In this document: positions 14,980 through 21,445 of the stretch, piece by piece | Numbering within the stretch: position 1 is the first letter of the stretch | Layout of the letters: each line of letters begins with the position of its first letter | NCBI GenBank assembly: GCA_016205965.1 | Contig: JACQSM010000094.1 | Span: 1-21,445, forward strand | DNA length: 21,445 bases | Direction: 5' to 3' | From: Candidatus Uhrbacteria bacterium | GTDB lineage: Bacteria > Patescibacteriota > Patescibacteriia > SG8-24 | The notes under the pieces: model-generated | The model's input: only the letters and a program-made list of their open reading frames with translations | Database searches by the model: none | What the model was told of the DNA's origin: nothing | Translations under genes and position numbers: made by a program

Positions 14980-15537
14980 TTACATCTCTGATTGCCACTG
15001 GGCGTAATCGCGCATCCACTCCTCCGGACAAACGTCGTCGGAGAGGCCCTCGGCGACGTCATCCTCGGTGCCGCAGGGCGGCGTCCACCAACCGTTGCGC
15101 GAATTCGTACTCGGCCAGAGGTAAGAAACCTCGCCGTCCCGGCCTTCGAAGAAGAGTCGGACGTTCACATCATCGGATCCGGCGTTCTTCCGCTCAAGCA
15201 GCATGACTTTGAGCTGCGCATCGGTCAACTTGTAGTATTCAGTCAATGGCTCGACCAACCGGTCCTGCCAGACGTCTTCCGCCGCAACCTTGCCGGAGAC
15301 GTCGGAGATCAAAACGTCCGCGGCCGGCTCGGATTCGGAAGGCTCGGGCGCGGCAACCGTGTAACGGCGGGCCGAATAGCCCTCCAAAAACTCGTTCCAC
15401 GATCTTTCGAGACCAAACAGCGTGCCGAACCTGACAGTCATCAGGTTAAAATTGACGGCCGCCAGCGCCAGCGCGAAAAGCAGCATTCCCATGGAAATCC
15501 TCATCGAACTCGAAACTGCCGTTTTTTTGCGGGGCAT
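14980..15537 (-). CDS. Uncharacterised membrane-anchored extracellular protein
   Basis: This 185-residue protein of unknown function has one N-terminal membrane helix (MGMLLFALALAAVNFNLMTV, residues 16-35) after a basic stretch. It continues with an acidic Pro/Glu linker (APEPSESEPAAD) and a soluble domain with LVEPLTEYYKLTDAQLKVML and RLFFEGRDGEVSYLWPSTN. The C-terminal part has two cysteines (PPCGTEDDV, DDVCPEEW) that could form a disulfide. It is predicted to face the outside. It lies 15 bp upstream of the giant repeat protein gene on the same strand and shares its promoter, so the two products may act together at the surface. The start at 15537 lacks a Shine-Dalgarno sequence; a start at 15504 (MRISMGML) is possible. 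Confidence 0.75.
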   Translation of the reverse strand: MPRKKTAVSSSMRISMGMLLFALALAAVNFNLMTVRFGTLFGLERSWNEFLEGYSARRYTVAAPEPSESEPAADVLISDVSGKVAAEDVWQDRLVEPLTEYYKLTDAQLKVMLLERKNAGSDDVNVRLFFEGRDGEVSYLWPSTNSRNGWWTPPCGTEDDVAEGLSDDVCPEEWMRDYAQWQSEM

Positions 15538-15562
15538 ACTAAGGAAGGGTCAATTCATCATC

Positions 15563-15571
15563 AGTATAGCA
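15563..15571 (-). promoter_or_regulatory. Extended -10 promoter of the surface-protein operon
   Basis: On the minus strand TGCTATACT lies about 25 bases before ATG 15537. It is identical to the element at 7415-7423 and likewise has no recognisable -35 and no Shine-Dalgarno sequence in the leader. Confidence 0.55.
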
Positions 15572-15619
15572 AACGCGTGAGCCTGCCTGTGCATAATTAA
15601 GCAATCACGGCATGAGGAC

Positions 15620-15647
15620 TTGATAAAACGGCATCTTTTGATATTGT
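15620..15647 (+). promoter_or_regulatory. Possible sigma-70-like promoter for aceA
   Basis: TTGATA (15620-15625, 5 of 6) and TATTGT (15642-15647, 4 of 6) are 16 bp apart. The leader to ATG 15721 is about 65 bases. No operator-like palindrome is obvious in the gap 15538-15720. Confidence 0.45.
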
Positions 15648-15720
15648 GGGCGAGGTTCGCCACTCACGGCGGCCGAGTTCTCTACAAAAAGCCGCGCGGA
15701 AACCGGCCTGGGAGTATGTC

Positions 15721-17100
15721 ATGACATCCACGTCCATCACGCGGTCGCCGACCGTTTTCGATCACCTTTCCGCCGTGCCCGTAGAACGCTGGGACGGCAT
15801 CATCCGCGGCTACTCGCCGGCGCAAGTCGAAAGACTGCGCGGGGCGATCCGCATCGAGTACACGCTCGCGTTCTCGGGCGCCAATCGACTGTGGAGCCTG
15901 ATGCGGTCCCAGGATTTCGTAGCCGCGCTCGGCTGCCTGACCGGCAACCAGGCAGTCCAATGCGTTCGGGGCGGGCTCAAGGCCGTCTACGTGAGCGGCT
16001 GGCAAGTCGCCGCCGACGCCAACAGCAGCGGACAGACCTACCCGGACCAGAGCCTCTATGCCGTCGATTCGGTGCCCAAGCTGGTCCAGCGCATCAACGA
16101 CGCGCTGTACCGCCAAAGCGAGATCGAGCGCGCGGAAGGCGCCGGCGCCAACCATTGGATGGCGCCGCTCATGGCCGACGCCGAGGCCGGTTTCGGCGGT
16201 TCGCTCAACGCCTACGAGCTGATGAAGGCGCTGATCCGAGCCGGCGCTTCCGGCGTCCACTTCGAGGACCAGCTCGCTTCCGAAAAGAAATGCGGCCATC
16301 TCGGCGGCAAGGTCGTGGTGCCGACCGGTCAGTTCATCCGGACGCTGACCGCGGCCCGTTTGGCTGCCGACGTCTTGGGCGTGCCGACCGTGCTGGTCGC
16401 CCGCACCGACGCCAACAGCGCCCAGCTGATCACCTCCGACGTCGACGAGCGCGACCGGCCGTTCATCGCGAACGAGCCGCGGACGCCCGAAGGCTTTCAC
16501 TGCTTGCATGGCGGACTGCAATGCGCCATCGCCCGCAGCCTGGCCTACGCGCCCTACGCCGACATGCTCTGGTGCGAGACCTCGACGCCAGACTTGGCCG
16601 AGGCCAAGGCATTCGCCGAGGCGATCCACGCCAAATTTCCGGGCAAGCTCCTGGCCTACAACTGCTCGCCGTCCTTCAACTGGAAAAAGAAGCTGGACGA
16701 CGCCGCCATCGCCAAGTTCCAGCACGAACTCGGCGCCATGGGCTACAAATTCCAGTTCGTTACCCTGGCCGGCTTTCATGCCAACAACCATGCCATGTTC
16801 GATCTGGCCCGCGGCTACGCCGAGCGCGGCATGAGTGCTTACGTCGAGCTGCAGCAGCGCGAGTTCGCCAGCGAGGCCGCCGGCTATACCGCCACTAAGC
16901 ACCAGCGGGAAGTCGGCACCGGCTACTTCGATGCCGTGGCCGAGGTGATCTCCGGCGGCCAGTCCTCCACCCTGGCGCTCGGCGGCAGCACCGAGGCCGC
17001 GCAGTTCCACGGCGCCTCGCCGCCGACGGCCGTTGTAACGCCGGCTCCGTCCTGCGCCATTCCCGCCAAGGATGACGACGGCGGATGCCCTCAAACCTGA
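15721..17100 (+). CDS. aceA: Isocitrate lyase
   Basis: Isocitrate lyase cleaves isocitrate to glyoxylate and succinate, the first step of the glyoxylate shunt. The 459-residue protein carries KKCGHLGGK (residues 189-197) with the catalytic Cys191, the Mg-binding MADAEAGFGG (151-160), and VHFEDQLASE. It also has VARTDANSA (227-234), CSPSFNWKKKL (315-325), and the TLAGFHANN loop. ATG 15721 is chosen because GGGAG lies six bases upstream (15710-15714); an in-frame GTG at 15646 overlaps the promoter. After the usual family end near EAAQF (residue 429), a tail of about 30 residues rich in Pro, Ala and Asp with two cysteines is added. It is followed by a terminator and then malate synthase, so the two genes are neighbours but separate transcription units. 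Confidence 0.96.
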   Translation: MTSTSITRSPTVFDHLSAVPVERWDGIIRGYSPAQVERLRGAIRIEYTLAFSGANRLWSLMRSQDFVAALGCLTGNQAVQCVRGGLKAVYVSGWQVAADANSSGQTYPDQSLYAVDSVPKLVQRINDALYRQSEIERAEGAGANHWMAPLMADAEAGFGGSLNAYELMKALIRAGASGVHFEDQLASEKKCGHLGGKVVVPTGQFIRTLTAARLAADVLGVPTVLVARTDANSAQLITSDVDERDRPFIANEPRTPEGFHCLHGGLQCAIARSLAYAPYADMLWCETSTPDLAEAKAFAEAIHAKFPGKLLAYNCSPSFNWKKKLDDAAIAKFQHELGAMGYKFQFVTLAGFHANNHAMFDLARGYAERGMSAYVELQQREFASEAAGYTATKHQREVGTGYFDAVAEVISGGQSSTLALGGSTEAAQFHGASPPTAVVTPAPSCAIPAKDDDGGCPQT

Positions 17101-17113
17101 CCCACTTCTTAAC

Positions 17114-17138
17114 AACCGCCCCCTAAAGGGCGGTTTTT
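17114..17138 (+). terminator. Rho-independent terminator after aceA
   Basis: AACCGCCC (17114-17121) pairs with GGGCGGTT (17128-17135) around CCTAAA, followed by T residues to 17138. It separates aceA from aceB transcription. Confidence 0.9.
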
Positions 17139-17140
17139 CA

Positions 17141-17168
17141 TTGACAATTGGCGAAAAACGTGTACCAT
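17141..17168 (+). promoter_or_regulatory. Sigma-70-like promoter for aceB
   Basis: A perfect TTGACA (17141-17146) and TACCAT (17163-17168, 4 of 6) are 16 bp apart, three bases after the aceA terminator T run. The leader includes AAGGAG (17199-17204). Confidence 0.65.
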
Positions 17169-17210
17169 GCCTGCTGCGGCGCTGCCGCCGCTCATTACAA
17201 GGAGTGGATC

Positions 17211-18758
17211 ATGGAGATCCTCCGTTCGCTGCAAAACTCGCCGCATCCCGTCAATTTCAAGCCAGCCGAGGTCCATCTGCCATTGGGCCTGCTCTCGCTG
17301 CTCCAACCGTTGCACGAGAAGTTCACGCCCTGGCAGATGCGCCTGGCGCAGTACCGCCGTTCGCGGCGGCTGGCCGCCCATGAGCTGAAGCGTTTTCCCG
17401 ACTACAACGACATGCGGCCGATGGGAGCCGAGCGTTCCGATGATGCAGTTCCGGACCAAGAACCCATCGAGCTCCCTTCTTATCTCCGGGACCAGCGCAA
17501 CCAGATCACCGGCCCGGCCTCCGACGCCAAGATGGTCGTCGGCATGGCCAACGCCGAGTCACCGGGCCTGATGTGGGACCTCGAAGACTCGATGGTCAAC
17601 CGCTGGGAAAAGTCGCAAGCCGGCTTCAGCAACATCGTGCATGGGCTGCACGGCGAGCTCCCCGGCATCGACCCGGAGAAGTTCAAGAAGACCGTGCCGT
17701 TCGTCCGGGTTCGCGGCCTGCACATGTCCCAGTGGGGCGTGCTCGACGGCGCGGTGTCGGCTTCGCTCTTCGACACGGTCGCGCTGGTCCACATGCTCGA
17801 CCTCGACCGGCTGCCGCATCGGACGCTGCACCTCTACATCCCCAAGTCCGAATCCGCGGCCGAGGCGCTGTGGTGGGCGGCGATGTTCCGGGACGTCTGC
17901 AAGGCCAAAGGCTGGCCCGAAGACGCCATCAAATGCATGGCCTTGGTGGAATCGCATCCGCTGGCCTTCGAGATGGACAAGTTCATCTACGTCCTGCGCA
18001 AGAACATCGTCGGCCTGAACATCGGCCGCTGGGACTACATGGCCAACCAGACCGACTACATGCGAACCAATCCGAAGTGGGTGCTGCCCGATCGCGACAC
18101 TATCCCGGTCGACGCGCCGTTCTTCAACAACGTCCGCGACATGATGATCGAGGCCTGCCACGCCCAGGGCATCCTAGCGATCGGCGGCATGACCGCCATT
18201 TTCCCCGACAAGATGGACGCCGAGCTCGACGCGGCCGCGGCCAAAGCCGTGGAAGAGGACAAGAAGTACGAGTCCAAGCAGGGCTGTGACGGCGCCTGGT
18301 CCGGTCACCCCAAGCAGACGACGATCGCCGTGGCCCAGTTCCCGGTGCCCAACCAGCTCCAGGTGCGCAAGCCCTGGGCGCATCGGCTTGACCTGCGCCC
18401 GGCGCCGCCTAAGGACCTGCCGGTGTCCGAAGCCGGCACGCGCGCCGCCATCCGCACCGCCATCCTTTACCGGGTCGGCGTGCTCAACGGTCTCGGCGCC
18501 GTGATGATCCGCGGCACCGACGGCCGCAACCGGATGGAAGACCTGGCCACCGACCGCATCTGCCGGGTCCAGATCGCCCAGCGCCTGGCGCTCGGCATCC
18601 ACTCGGAAGATGAGGTCGTCAAGATGTTCGACCAGGAGAAGGCCAAGCTAGTGAGCAGCCTGCCCAAAGAGAACATCTTGGAGGCGTACGAGCGTCTGAT
18701 CGACGCCACGCGCCACACCATGACCATGATCTTCCGCAACGATCACGATCCCGCCTGA
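17211..18758 (+). CDS. aceB: Malate synthase (A-type)
   Basis: Malate synthase condenses glyoxylate with acetyl-CoA to malate, completing the shunt begun by AceA. The 515-residue protein aligns along its length with E. coli AceB as I recall it: DLEDSMVNRW (123-132), VPFVRVRGLHM (162-172, R168), LYIPKSESAAEALWW (208-222), and ALVESHPLAFEMD (244-256). These are followed by GLNIGRWDY (268-276), IGGMTAIFP (324-332) and RMEDLATDRI with catalytic Asp444. The signature is divergent after WDY: MANQ replaces the usual IFS. ATG 17211 is set by AAGGAG six bases upstream; the in-frame upstream extension would include the promoter. It is transcribed from its own promoter behind aceA. Confidence 0.94.
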   Translation: MEILRSLQNSPHPVNFKPAEVHLPLGLLSLLQPLHEKFTPWQMRLAQYRRSRRLAAHELKRFPDYNDMRPMGAERSDDAVPDQEPIELPSYLRDQRNQITGPASDAKMVVGMANAESPGLMWDLEDSMVNRWEKSQAGFSNIVHGLHGELPGIDPEKFKKTVPFVRVRGLHMSQWGVLDGAVSASLFDTVALVHMLDLDRLPHRTLHLYIPKSESAAEALWWAAMFRDVCKAKGWPEDAIKCMALVESHPLAFEMDKFIYVLRKNIVGLNIGRWDYMANQTDYMRTNPKWVLPDRDTIPVDAPFFNNVRDMMIEACHAQGILAIGGMTAIFPDKMDAELDAAAAKAVEEDKKYESKQGCDGAWSGHPKQTTIAVAQFPVPNQLQVRKPWAHRLDLRPAPPKDLPVSEAGTRAAIRTAILYRVGVLNGLGAVMIRGTDGRNRMEDLATDRICRVQIAQRLALGIHSEDEVVKMFDQEKAKLVSSLPKENILEAYERLIDATRHTMTMIFRNDHDPA

Positions 18759-18781
18759 CCGCCTTACCGCGGTCTTTTTTT
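18757..18781 (+). terminator. Rho-independent terminator after aceB
   Basis: GACCGC (18757-18762) pairs with GCGGTC (18769-18774) around CTTACC and is followed by seven T residues. The last two bases of the aceB TGA stop are in the stem, and the T run reaches the end of the convergent htrA-type gene. Confidence 0.9.
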
Positions 18782-20024
18782 ATTTCCTCTCTTCGAGCGC
18801 GACCTCAACCAGCTTGATTCCGCCTTGGTGCAGAATCATCAACTTTACCTTGTCGCCGGCCGAATGTTTGCCGAGGGCCACGGCCAACGGATTCTCGGCC
18901 GAAATCTTTTTGCCGTCGACTTGGAGGATGATGTCGTTCTCGACGATGCCCGCCTTGTCGGCCGGCGAACCGGGCATGACGGCCAGATCGGCCGGTTGCT
19001 GGCCGCGCGAAACCAGGGCGCCGTAATCGACGCTCAACTGATTGGCTTTCCGCAATTCCTCGTTCACCAGCACGTAGCGCACGCCCAGGAACGGCCGCGA
19101 AATCTTGCCGGTCTTGCGGACGCTGTCGACGACCCGCTTGACGTCGTTGATCGGCAGCGAGAAGCCGATGTTCTGCGAACCCTGGACGATGGCGACGTTG
19201 ACGCCGATCGCTTTTCCTTCGAGGTTCAGGAGCGGACCGCCGGAATTGCCCGGGTTGATGGCGGTGTCGGTCTGGATCACGTCGTAGAGATCCTCGGCGC
19301 CGCTGCTGCTGCCGGCCGTGATCGACCGCTGCAATCCCGAGACGATGCCGGATGACACCGAGTTCGAGAAACGACCGAGCGCATAGCCGATGGCCAGCAC
19401 TTTCTGGCCGACCTCGATCTTGTCGGAGTCGCCCAGAGGCATGACCGGAAAATTCTGACCCTCGATCTTCAGGATGGCGATGTCGTTGGCGGCGTCGCGG
19501 GCCAGGACTTTGGCCGCGTGTTTGGCGCCGTTCTGAAAGATGGCCGTGTACTCGGCGCCTTCGTCTTCGACCACGTGGCGGTTGGTGACGATGTAGCCGT
19601 CGGCCGATACCAGGAATCCCGAACCGGCTCCGACTTCTTTTTTCTCGGTCCCTTTCTGCCGGTACTGCGGCATCTGCATGCCCGAACCGCCGAAAAATTG
19701 CTGGAAGAAATCGTCGCCGCCGAACGGATCGACGTAATACCGCTCCATGACCGGAACGTCTTTGGCAATGACGATGGAAACGACCGCCGGCGACGCCTTT
19801 TTGACGGCCCGGATGATCGTCTGCTCCTCGGTTTGCGGTTGAGTCTGCTCTTTGGCCGACGTCGCCGCCCGGCGGACGAACGGCATCATCGAATTAGCCG
19901 CCAGATCGCCGGTCACGGCGCTGCCGGCGACGATGCCGCCGACGAAACCGAAGCCCGACCCGACGATGGCGGCGGCAACGGCGCTGGTAACGATGATTTT
20001 GGACGTGGTTAGCGGTGCTGACAT
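18780..20024 (-). CDS. HtrA/Deg-family serine protease with one PDZ domain
   Basis: This 414-residue membrane-anchored protease probably degrades misfolded exported proteins. An N-terminal hydrophobic segment (residues 9-35, IIVTSAVAAAIVGSGFGFVG) anchors it. The trypsin-like domain has VVSIVI, VGAGSGFLVSADGYIVTNRH with His150, DIAILKIE with Asp181, and INPGNSGGPL with the nucleophile Ser261. Region 98-125 is a Phe/Gly/Gln-rich loop typical of bacterial HtrA LA-loops. A PDZ domain covers about 311-405 (PFLGVRY, SPADKAGIVENDIILQVDGK). ATG 20024 is chosen because it directly precedes the anchor; the upstream in-frame extension runs across the divergent promoter. There is no Shine-Dalgarno sequence and the leader is AT-rich. 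It resembles DegP/DegS/HtrA, but one PDZ domain plus an anchor is closest to DegS/HtrA-like forms. Confidence 0.93.
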   Translation of the reverse strand: MSAPLTTSKIIVTSAVAAAIVGSGFGFVGGIVAGSAVTGDLAANSMMPFVRRAATSAKEQTQPQTEEQTIIRAVKKASPAVVSIVIAKDVPVMERYYVDPFGGDDFFQQFFGGSGMQMPQYRQKGTEKKEVGAGSGFLVSADGYIVTNRHVVEDEGAEYTAIFQNGAKHAAKVLARDAANDIAILKIEGQNFPVMPLGDSDKIEVGQKVLAIGYALGRFSNSVSSGIVSGLQRSITAGSSSGAEDLYDVIQTDTAINPGNSGGPLLNLEGKAIGVNVAIVQGSQNIGFSLPINDVKRVVDSVRKTGKISRPFLGVRYVLVNEELRKANQLSVDYGALVSRGQQPADLAVMPGSPADKAGIVENDIILQVDGKKISAENPLAVALGKHSAGDKVKLMILHQGGIKLVEVALEERK

Positions 20025-20048
20025 AAATAAATGATTTGGACATTCTCT

Positions 20049-20077
20049 ATTATGAACGGGACCGGGCTCGTGGTAAA
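20049..20077 (-). promoter_or_regulatory. Promoter for the htrA-type gene
   Basis: On the minus strand TTTACC (20077-20072) and CATAAT (20054-20049, 5 of 6) are 17 bp apart. The predicted leader before ATG 20024 is about 18 bases and AT-rich. Confidence 0.5.
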
Positions 20078-20097
20078 GTTCCCTCACAAATGCCCCT

Positions 20098-20802
20098 ATG
20101 CGAATTCGAAAGGTTATCGGCATCAATGCCGCGCTTTTGGCCATGTTGGCGGTCGCCGTCGCCGCCGCCCGCTGGTGGACGGCCGCCAATCAGCCGCCGA
20201 CCGCCGCACCGGCGCCGACGGGTCGGCCGCCGATCTCCGCCGAGTCGCTGACACCCGAGGAGAAACGCGACCGCGAACGCTACCGCAACATGACTTCGCT
20301 GCGCATCGCTCTCGATTCCTTCAAGTATAAGAACGACCGCTACCCGGCAACGCTCGACGAGCTGGCGCCGAAATTCCTGGCGTCCCTGCCGCTCGATCCC
20401 TCGACGAACGCGGCCTATGAGTACCGGCCCGGCACAAGCGGCTACTCCATGACGTTCAAACTCGAAGCCGGAGCCTTCGCGCTCTCTCCCGGCGAACACC
20501 TCATGACCAATCGCGGATTCGATCTGCCGGTCGAGACGGCTCCGGCGCCGCCCCCGCCGCCGGCCGCGGAAGAATCGCTGCCCGACGCCGACGGCGACGG
20601 CCTCTCCGATTCCGACGAGGCCGAAATCGGCACCGACCCGCGCAATCCCGATTCCGACGGCGACGGATTGGTCGACGGCGAGGAAGAGCATGTCGTCAGG
20701 ACCGACCCGCTCAAAGCCGACTCCGACGGCGACGGTTATAACGACGGCCAGGAGGTCGAAGCCGGTTTCGATCCGCTCGGTCCCGGCAAAAAAATCAACT
20801 GA
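20098..20802 (+). CDS. Secreted pseudopilin-like protein with three TSP3 calcium motifs
   Basis: This 234-residue exported protein of unknown function has an N-terminal membrane helix (residues 7-24, IGINAALLAMLAVAVAAA) and a Pro/Ala linker. A pseudopilin-like domain follows at about 52-123: RDRERYRNMTSLRIALDSFK, NDRYPATLDELAPKFLASLP, DPSTNAAYEYR, GYSMTFKLE. A Pro-rich hinge then leads to three thrombospondin type-3-like loops: DADGDGLSDSDE (163-174), DSDGDGLVDGEE (185-196), and DSDGDGYNDGQE (208-219). These should bind calcium. The domain is like the GspG C-terminal region, but the N-terminus lacks a prepilin cleavage motif. It is related in layout to the 9293-9982 gene. The ATG lacks a Shine-Dalgarno sequence and no terminator is evident after the stop. 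It is divergent from the htrA-type gene. Confidence 0.85.
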   Translation: MRIRKVIGINAALLAMLAVAVAAARWWTAANQPPTAAPAPTGRPPISAESLTPEEKRDRERYRNMTSLRIALDSFKYKNDRYPATLDELAPKFLASLPLDPSTNAAYEYRPGTSGYSMTFKLEAGAFALSPGEHLMTNRGFDLPVETAPAPPPPPAAEESLPDADGDGLSDSDEAEIGTDPRNPDSDGDGLVDGEEEHVVRTDPLKADSDGDGYNDGQEVEAGFDPLGPGKKIN

Positions 20803-20822
20803 CGGCGCCGGCCGCGGCCTGC

Positions 20823-20851
20823 TTCACAATATCCCTATTTCATGCTAAAAT
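20823..20851 (+). promoter_or_regulatory. Strong promoter for the Cys-rich membrane protein gene
   Basis: TTCACA (20823-20828, 5 of 6) and TAAAAT (20846-20851, 5 of 6) are 17 bp apart, and TG precedes the -10 in the extended position. It is the best promoter match in the window. The leader to ATG 20882 is pyrimidine-rich without a Shine-Dalgarno sequence. Confidence 0.75.
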
Positions 20852-20881
20852 ACTCGAAGATTCATTCTTTTTATCTCTTCT

Positions 20882-21289
20882 ATGTGTGATAACGCGTGCG
20901 GCTGCGGTCCGGGCGGTTCGAAAGGCCAGACTTGCGAATCCAAGTCCTGCGAATGGTGCCGGACACCTCTCGGCTCCGGACATACCATGGCCTGCAGCTT
21001 GTGGGTCTGCGGCGAGGTGCTCTTCTTCCTGGGCATCATCTCCCTCATCGCGGCCTGGGTCACCAACTACCAGGGCTCGACCTGGCTCGGCTTCGAGAGC
21101 GACCACCTCTTCCATGATGCCACGGCTTTCCTGATTCTTTCGCTGATGGCCAAGATGAAGATGCGCTCGTACAAGCTGAAACTCAAACTGTCCGGCGGTT
21201 GCGGCGAAGGTTGCGGTAGCGGCGGCTGCGGAGGCGAATGCGGCGGAGATTGCGGCGAAGGCGGCTGCGGTCCCGAAGGCTGCAAATAA
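20882..21289 (+). CDS. Cys/Gly-rich membrane protein with two hydrophobic segments
   Basis: I do not recognise a family. The 135-residue protein has eight cysteines in its first 43 residues (2, 6, 8, 18, 23, 26, 38, 43; MCDNACGCGP, CEWC). A hydrophobic segment lies at 40-60 (VLFFLGIISLIAAWV) and a second, shorter one at about 80-91, with an SDHLFHDA stretch between. A basic stretch KMKMRSYKLKLKL leads to a Gly/Cys tail with seven more cysteines (107-134). The basic stretch after the second segment suggests a cytoplasmic C-terminus, and a hairpin would place the N-terminal cysteines on the same side. The cysteine spacing suggests metal binding, a guess only. It has its own strong promoter and terminator and no Shine-Dalgarno sequence. 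Confidence 0.8.
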   Translation: MCDNACGCGPGGSKGQTCESKSCEWCRTPLGSGHTMACSLWVCGEVLFFLGIISLIAAWVTNYQGSTWLGFESDHLFHDATAFLILSLMAKMKMRSYKLKLKLSGGCGEGCGSGGCGGECGGDCGEGGCGPEGCK

Positions 21290-21300
21290 CGTCGCGGAAA

Positions 21301-21323
21301 GATCCCCTGCTCGGGGGATTTTT
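21301..21323 (+). terminator. Rho-independent terminator after the Cys-rich gene
   Basis: ATCCCC (21302-21307) pairs with GGGGAT (21314-21319) around TGCTCG, followed by T residues to 21323. Confidence 0.85.
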
Positions 21324-21361
21324 CGTTTCGGCTGACGCGGGTGTATCCTTCAGGCATTGCT

Positions 21362-21445
21362 ATGCTTCCAAGCCCGACCAAGGCCCTGCTGGCCCTGCGC
21401 TTCATCCCGATGACTTTCGTGGCCGCCGCCGTGGCTGCCGTGGCC
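21362..21445 (+). CDS. Start of a membrane or secreted protein (cut by the right edge)
   Basis: Twenty-eight codons from ATG 21362 stay open to the window edge. The peptide has a short polar start (MLPSPTKALL) and then a hydrophobic Ala/Val stretch (MTFVAAAVAAVA), as in a signal peptide or first membrane helix. It follows a terminator and so begins a new transcription unit. No clear Shine-Dalgarno sequence or promoter is seen, and no family can be named. Confidence 0.45.
   Translation, partial: MLPSPTKALLALRFIPMTFVAAAVAAVA

Noticed and set aside
15538..15720. RNA gene or operator in the largest intergenic gap
   Set aside because: Apart from the two outward promoters and the aceA ribosome-binding site, I see no long hairpin, tRNA-like fold or clear palindrome.
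15682..17115. A 477-codon minus-strand frame opposite aceA
   Set aside because: It is a shadow of the isocitrate lyase gene, whose family motifs are unmistakable.

Overview
The window is a compact, GC-rich bacterial chromosome segment using the standard genetic code; UGA and UAG both serve as stops. Nineteen complete genes and two edge-truncated genes fill nearly all of it, and no gap exceeds about 185 bp. I see no tRNA, rRNA, CRISPR array or transposase. A DUF5671 membrane protein, secreted proteins with a pseudopilin-like domain, thrombospondin type-3 (TSP3) calcium repeats and very Cys-rich surface proteins together suggest a Patescibacteria (CPR) lineage, possibly near the ABY1 group. That is an inference. 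The biosynthetic and glyoxylate-cycle content is richer than usual for that group, so another high-GC lineage is possible.

Region 1 (1-6572) holds the whole aspartate-to-threonine pathway on the minus strand, split into two blocks. The lysC-hom-asd operon is joined by ATGA overlaps. The thrB-thrC block overlaps by 59 bp, and thrC runs off the left edge. Aspartate passes through aspartyl phosphate, aspartate semialdehyde, homoserine and phosphohomoserine to threonine. Two unrecognised plus-strand genes (1437-2177, 2290-3054), each with its own terminator, sit between the blocks. LysC and Hom look like the two halves of an enterobacterial-type ThrA, whereas Asd is of the archaeal/fungal type.

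Region 2 (6629-11606) holds an exported M15-like peptidase candidate and a small membrane-anchored basic protein. It also holds a minus-strand operon (DUF5671 membrane protein, pseudopilin-like Cys-rich protein, CCA-adding/poly(A) polymerase-type nucleotidyltransferase) and a divergent secreted trypsin-like protease.

Region 3 (11671-15537) is a two-gene minus-strand operon for cell-surface proteins. Its second gene encodes a 1097-residue protein with about 20 copies of a two-cysteine repeat of 24-residue period, three CGN-type Cys modules, an Asn/Thr/Ser linker, TSP3 motifs, an Ig-like domain and a C-terminal membrane anchor. It is the most unusual object in the window.

Region 4 (15620-18781) encodes the glyoxylate shunt, isocitrate lyase followed by malate synthase. 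Each gene has its own promoter and terminator. Together they would convert isocitrate plus acetyl-CoA to succinate and malate.

Region 5 (18780-21445) holds an HtrA/Deg serine protease, a divergent pseudopilin-like/TSP3 protein, a two-helix membrane protein with 15 cysteines, and the start of a further membrane or secreted protein cut by the right edge.
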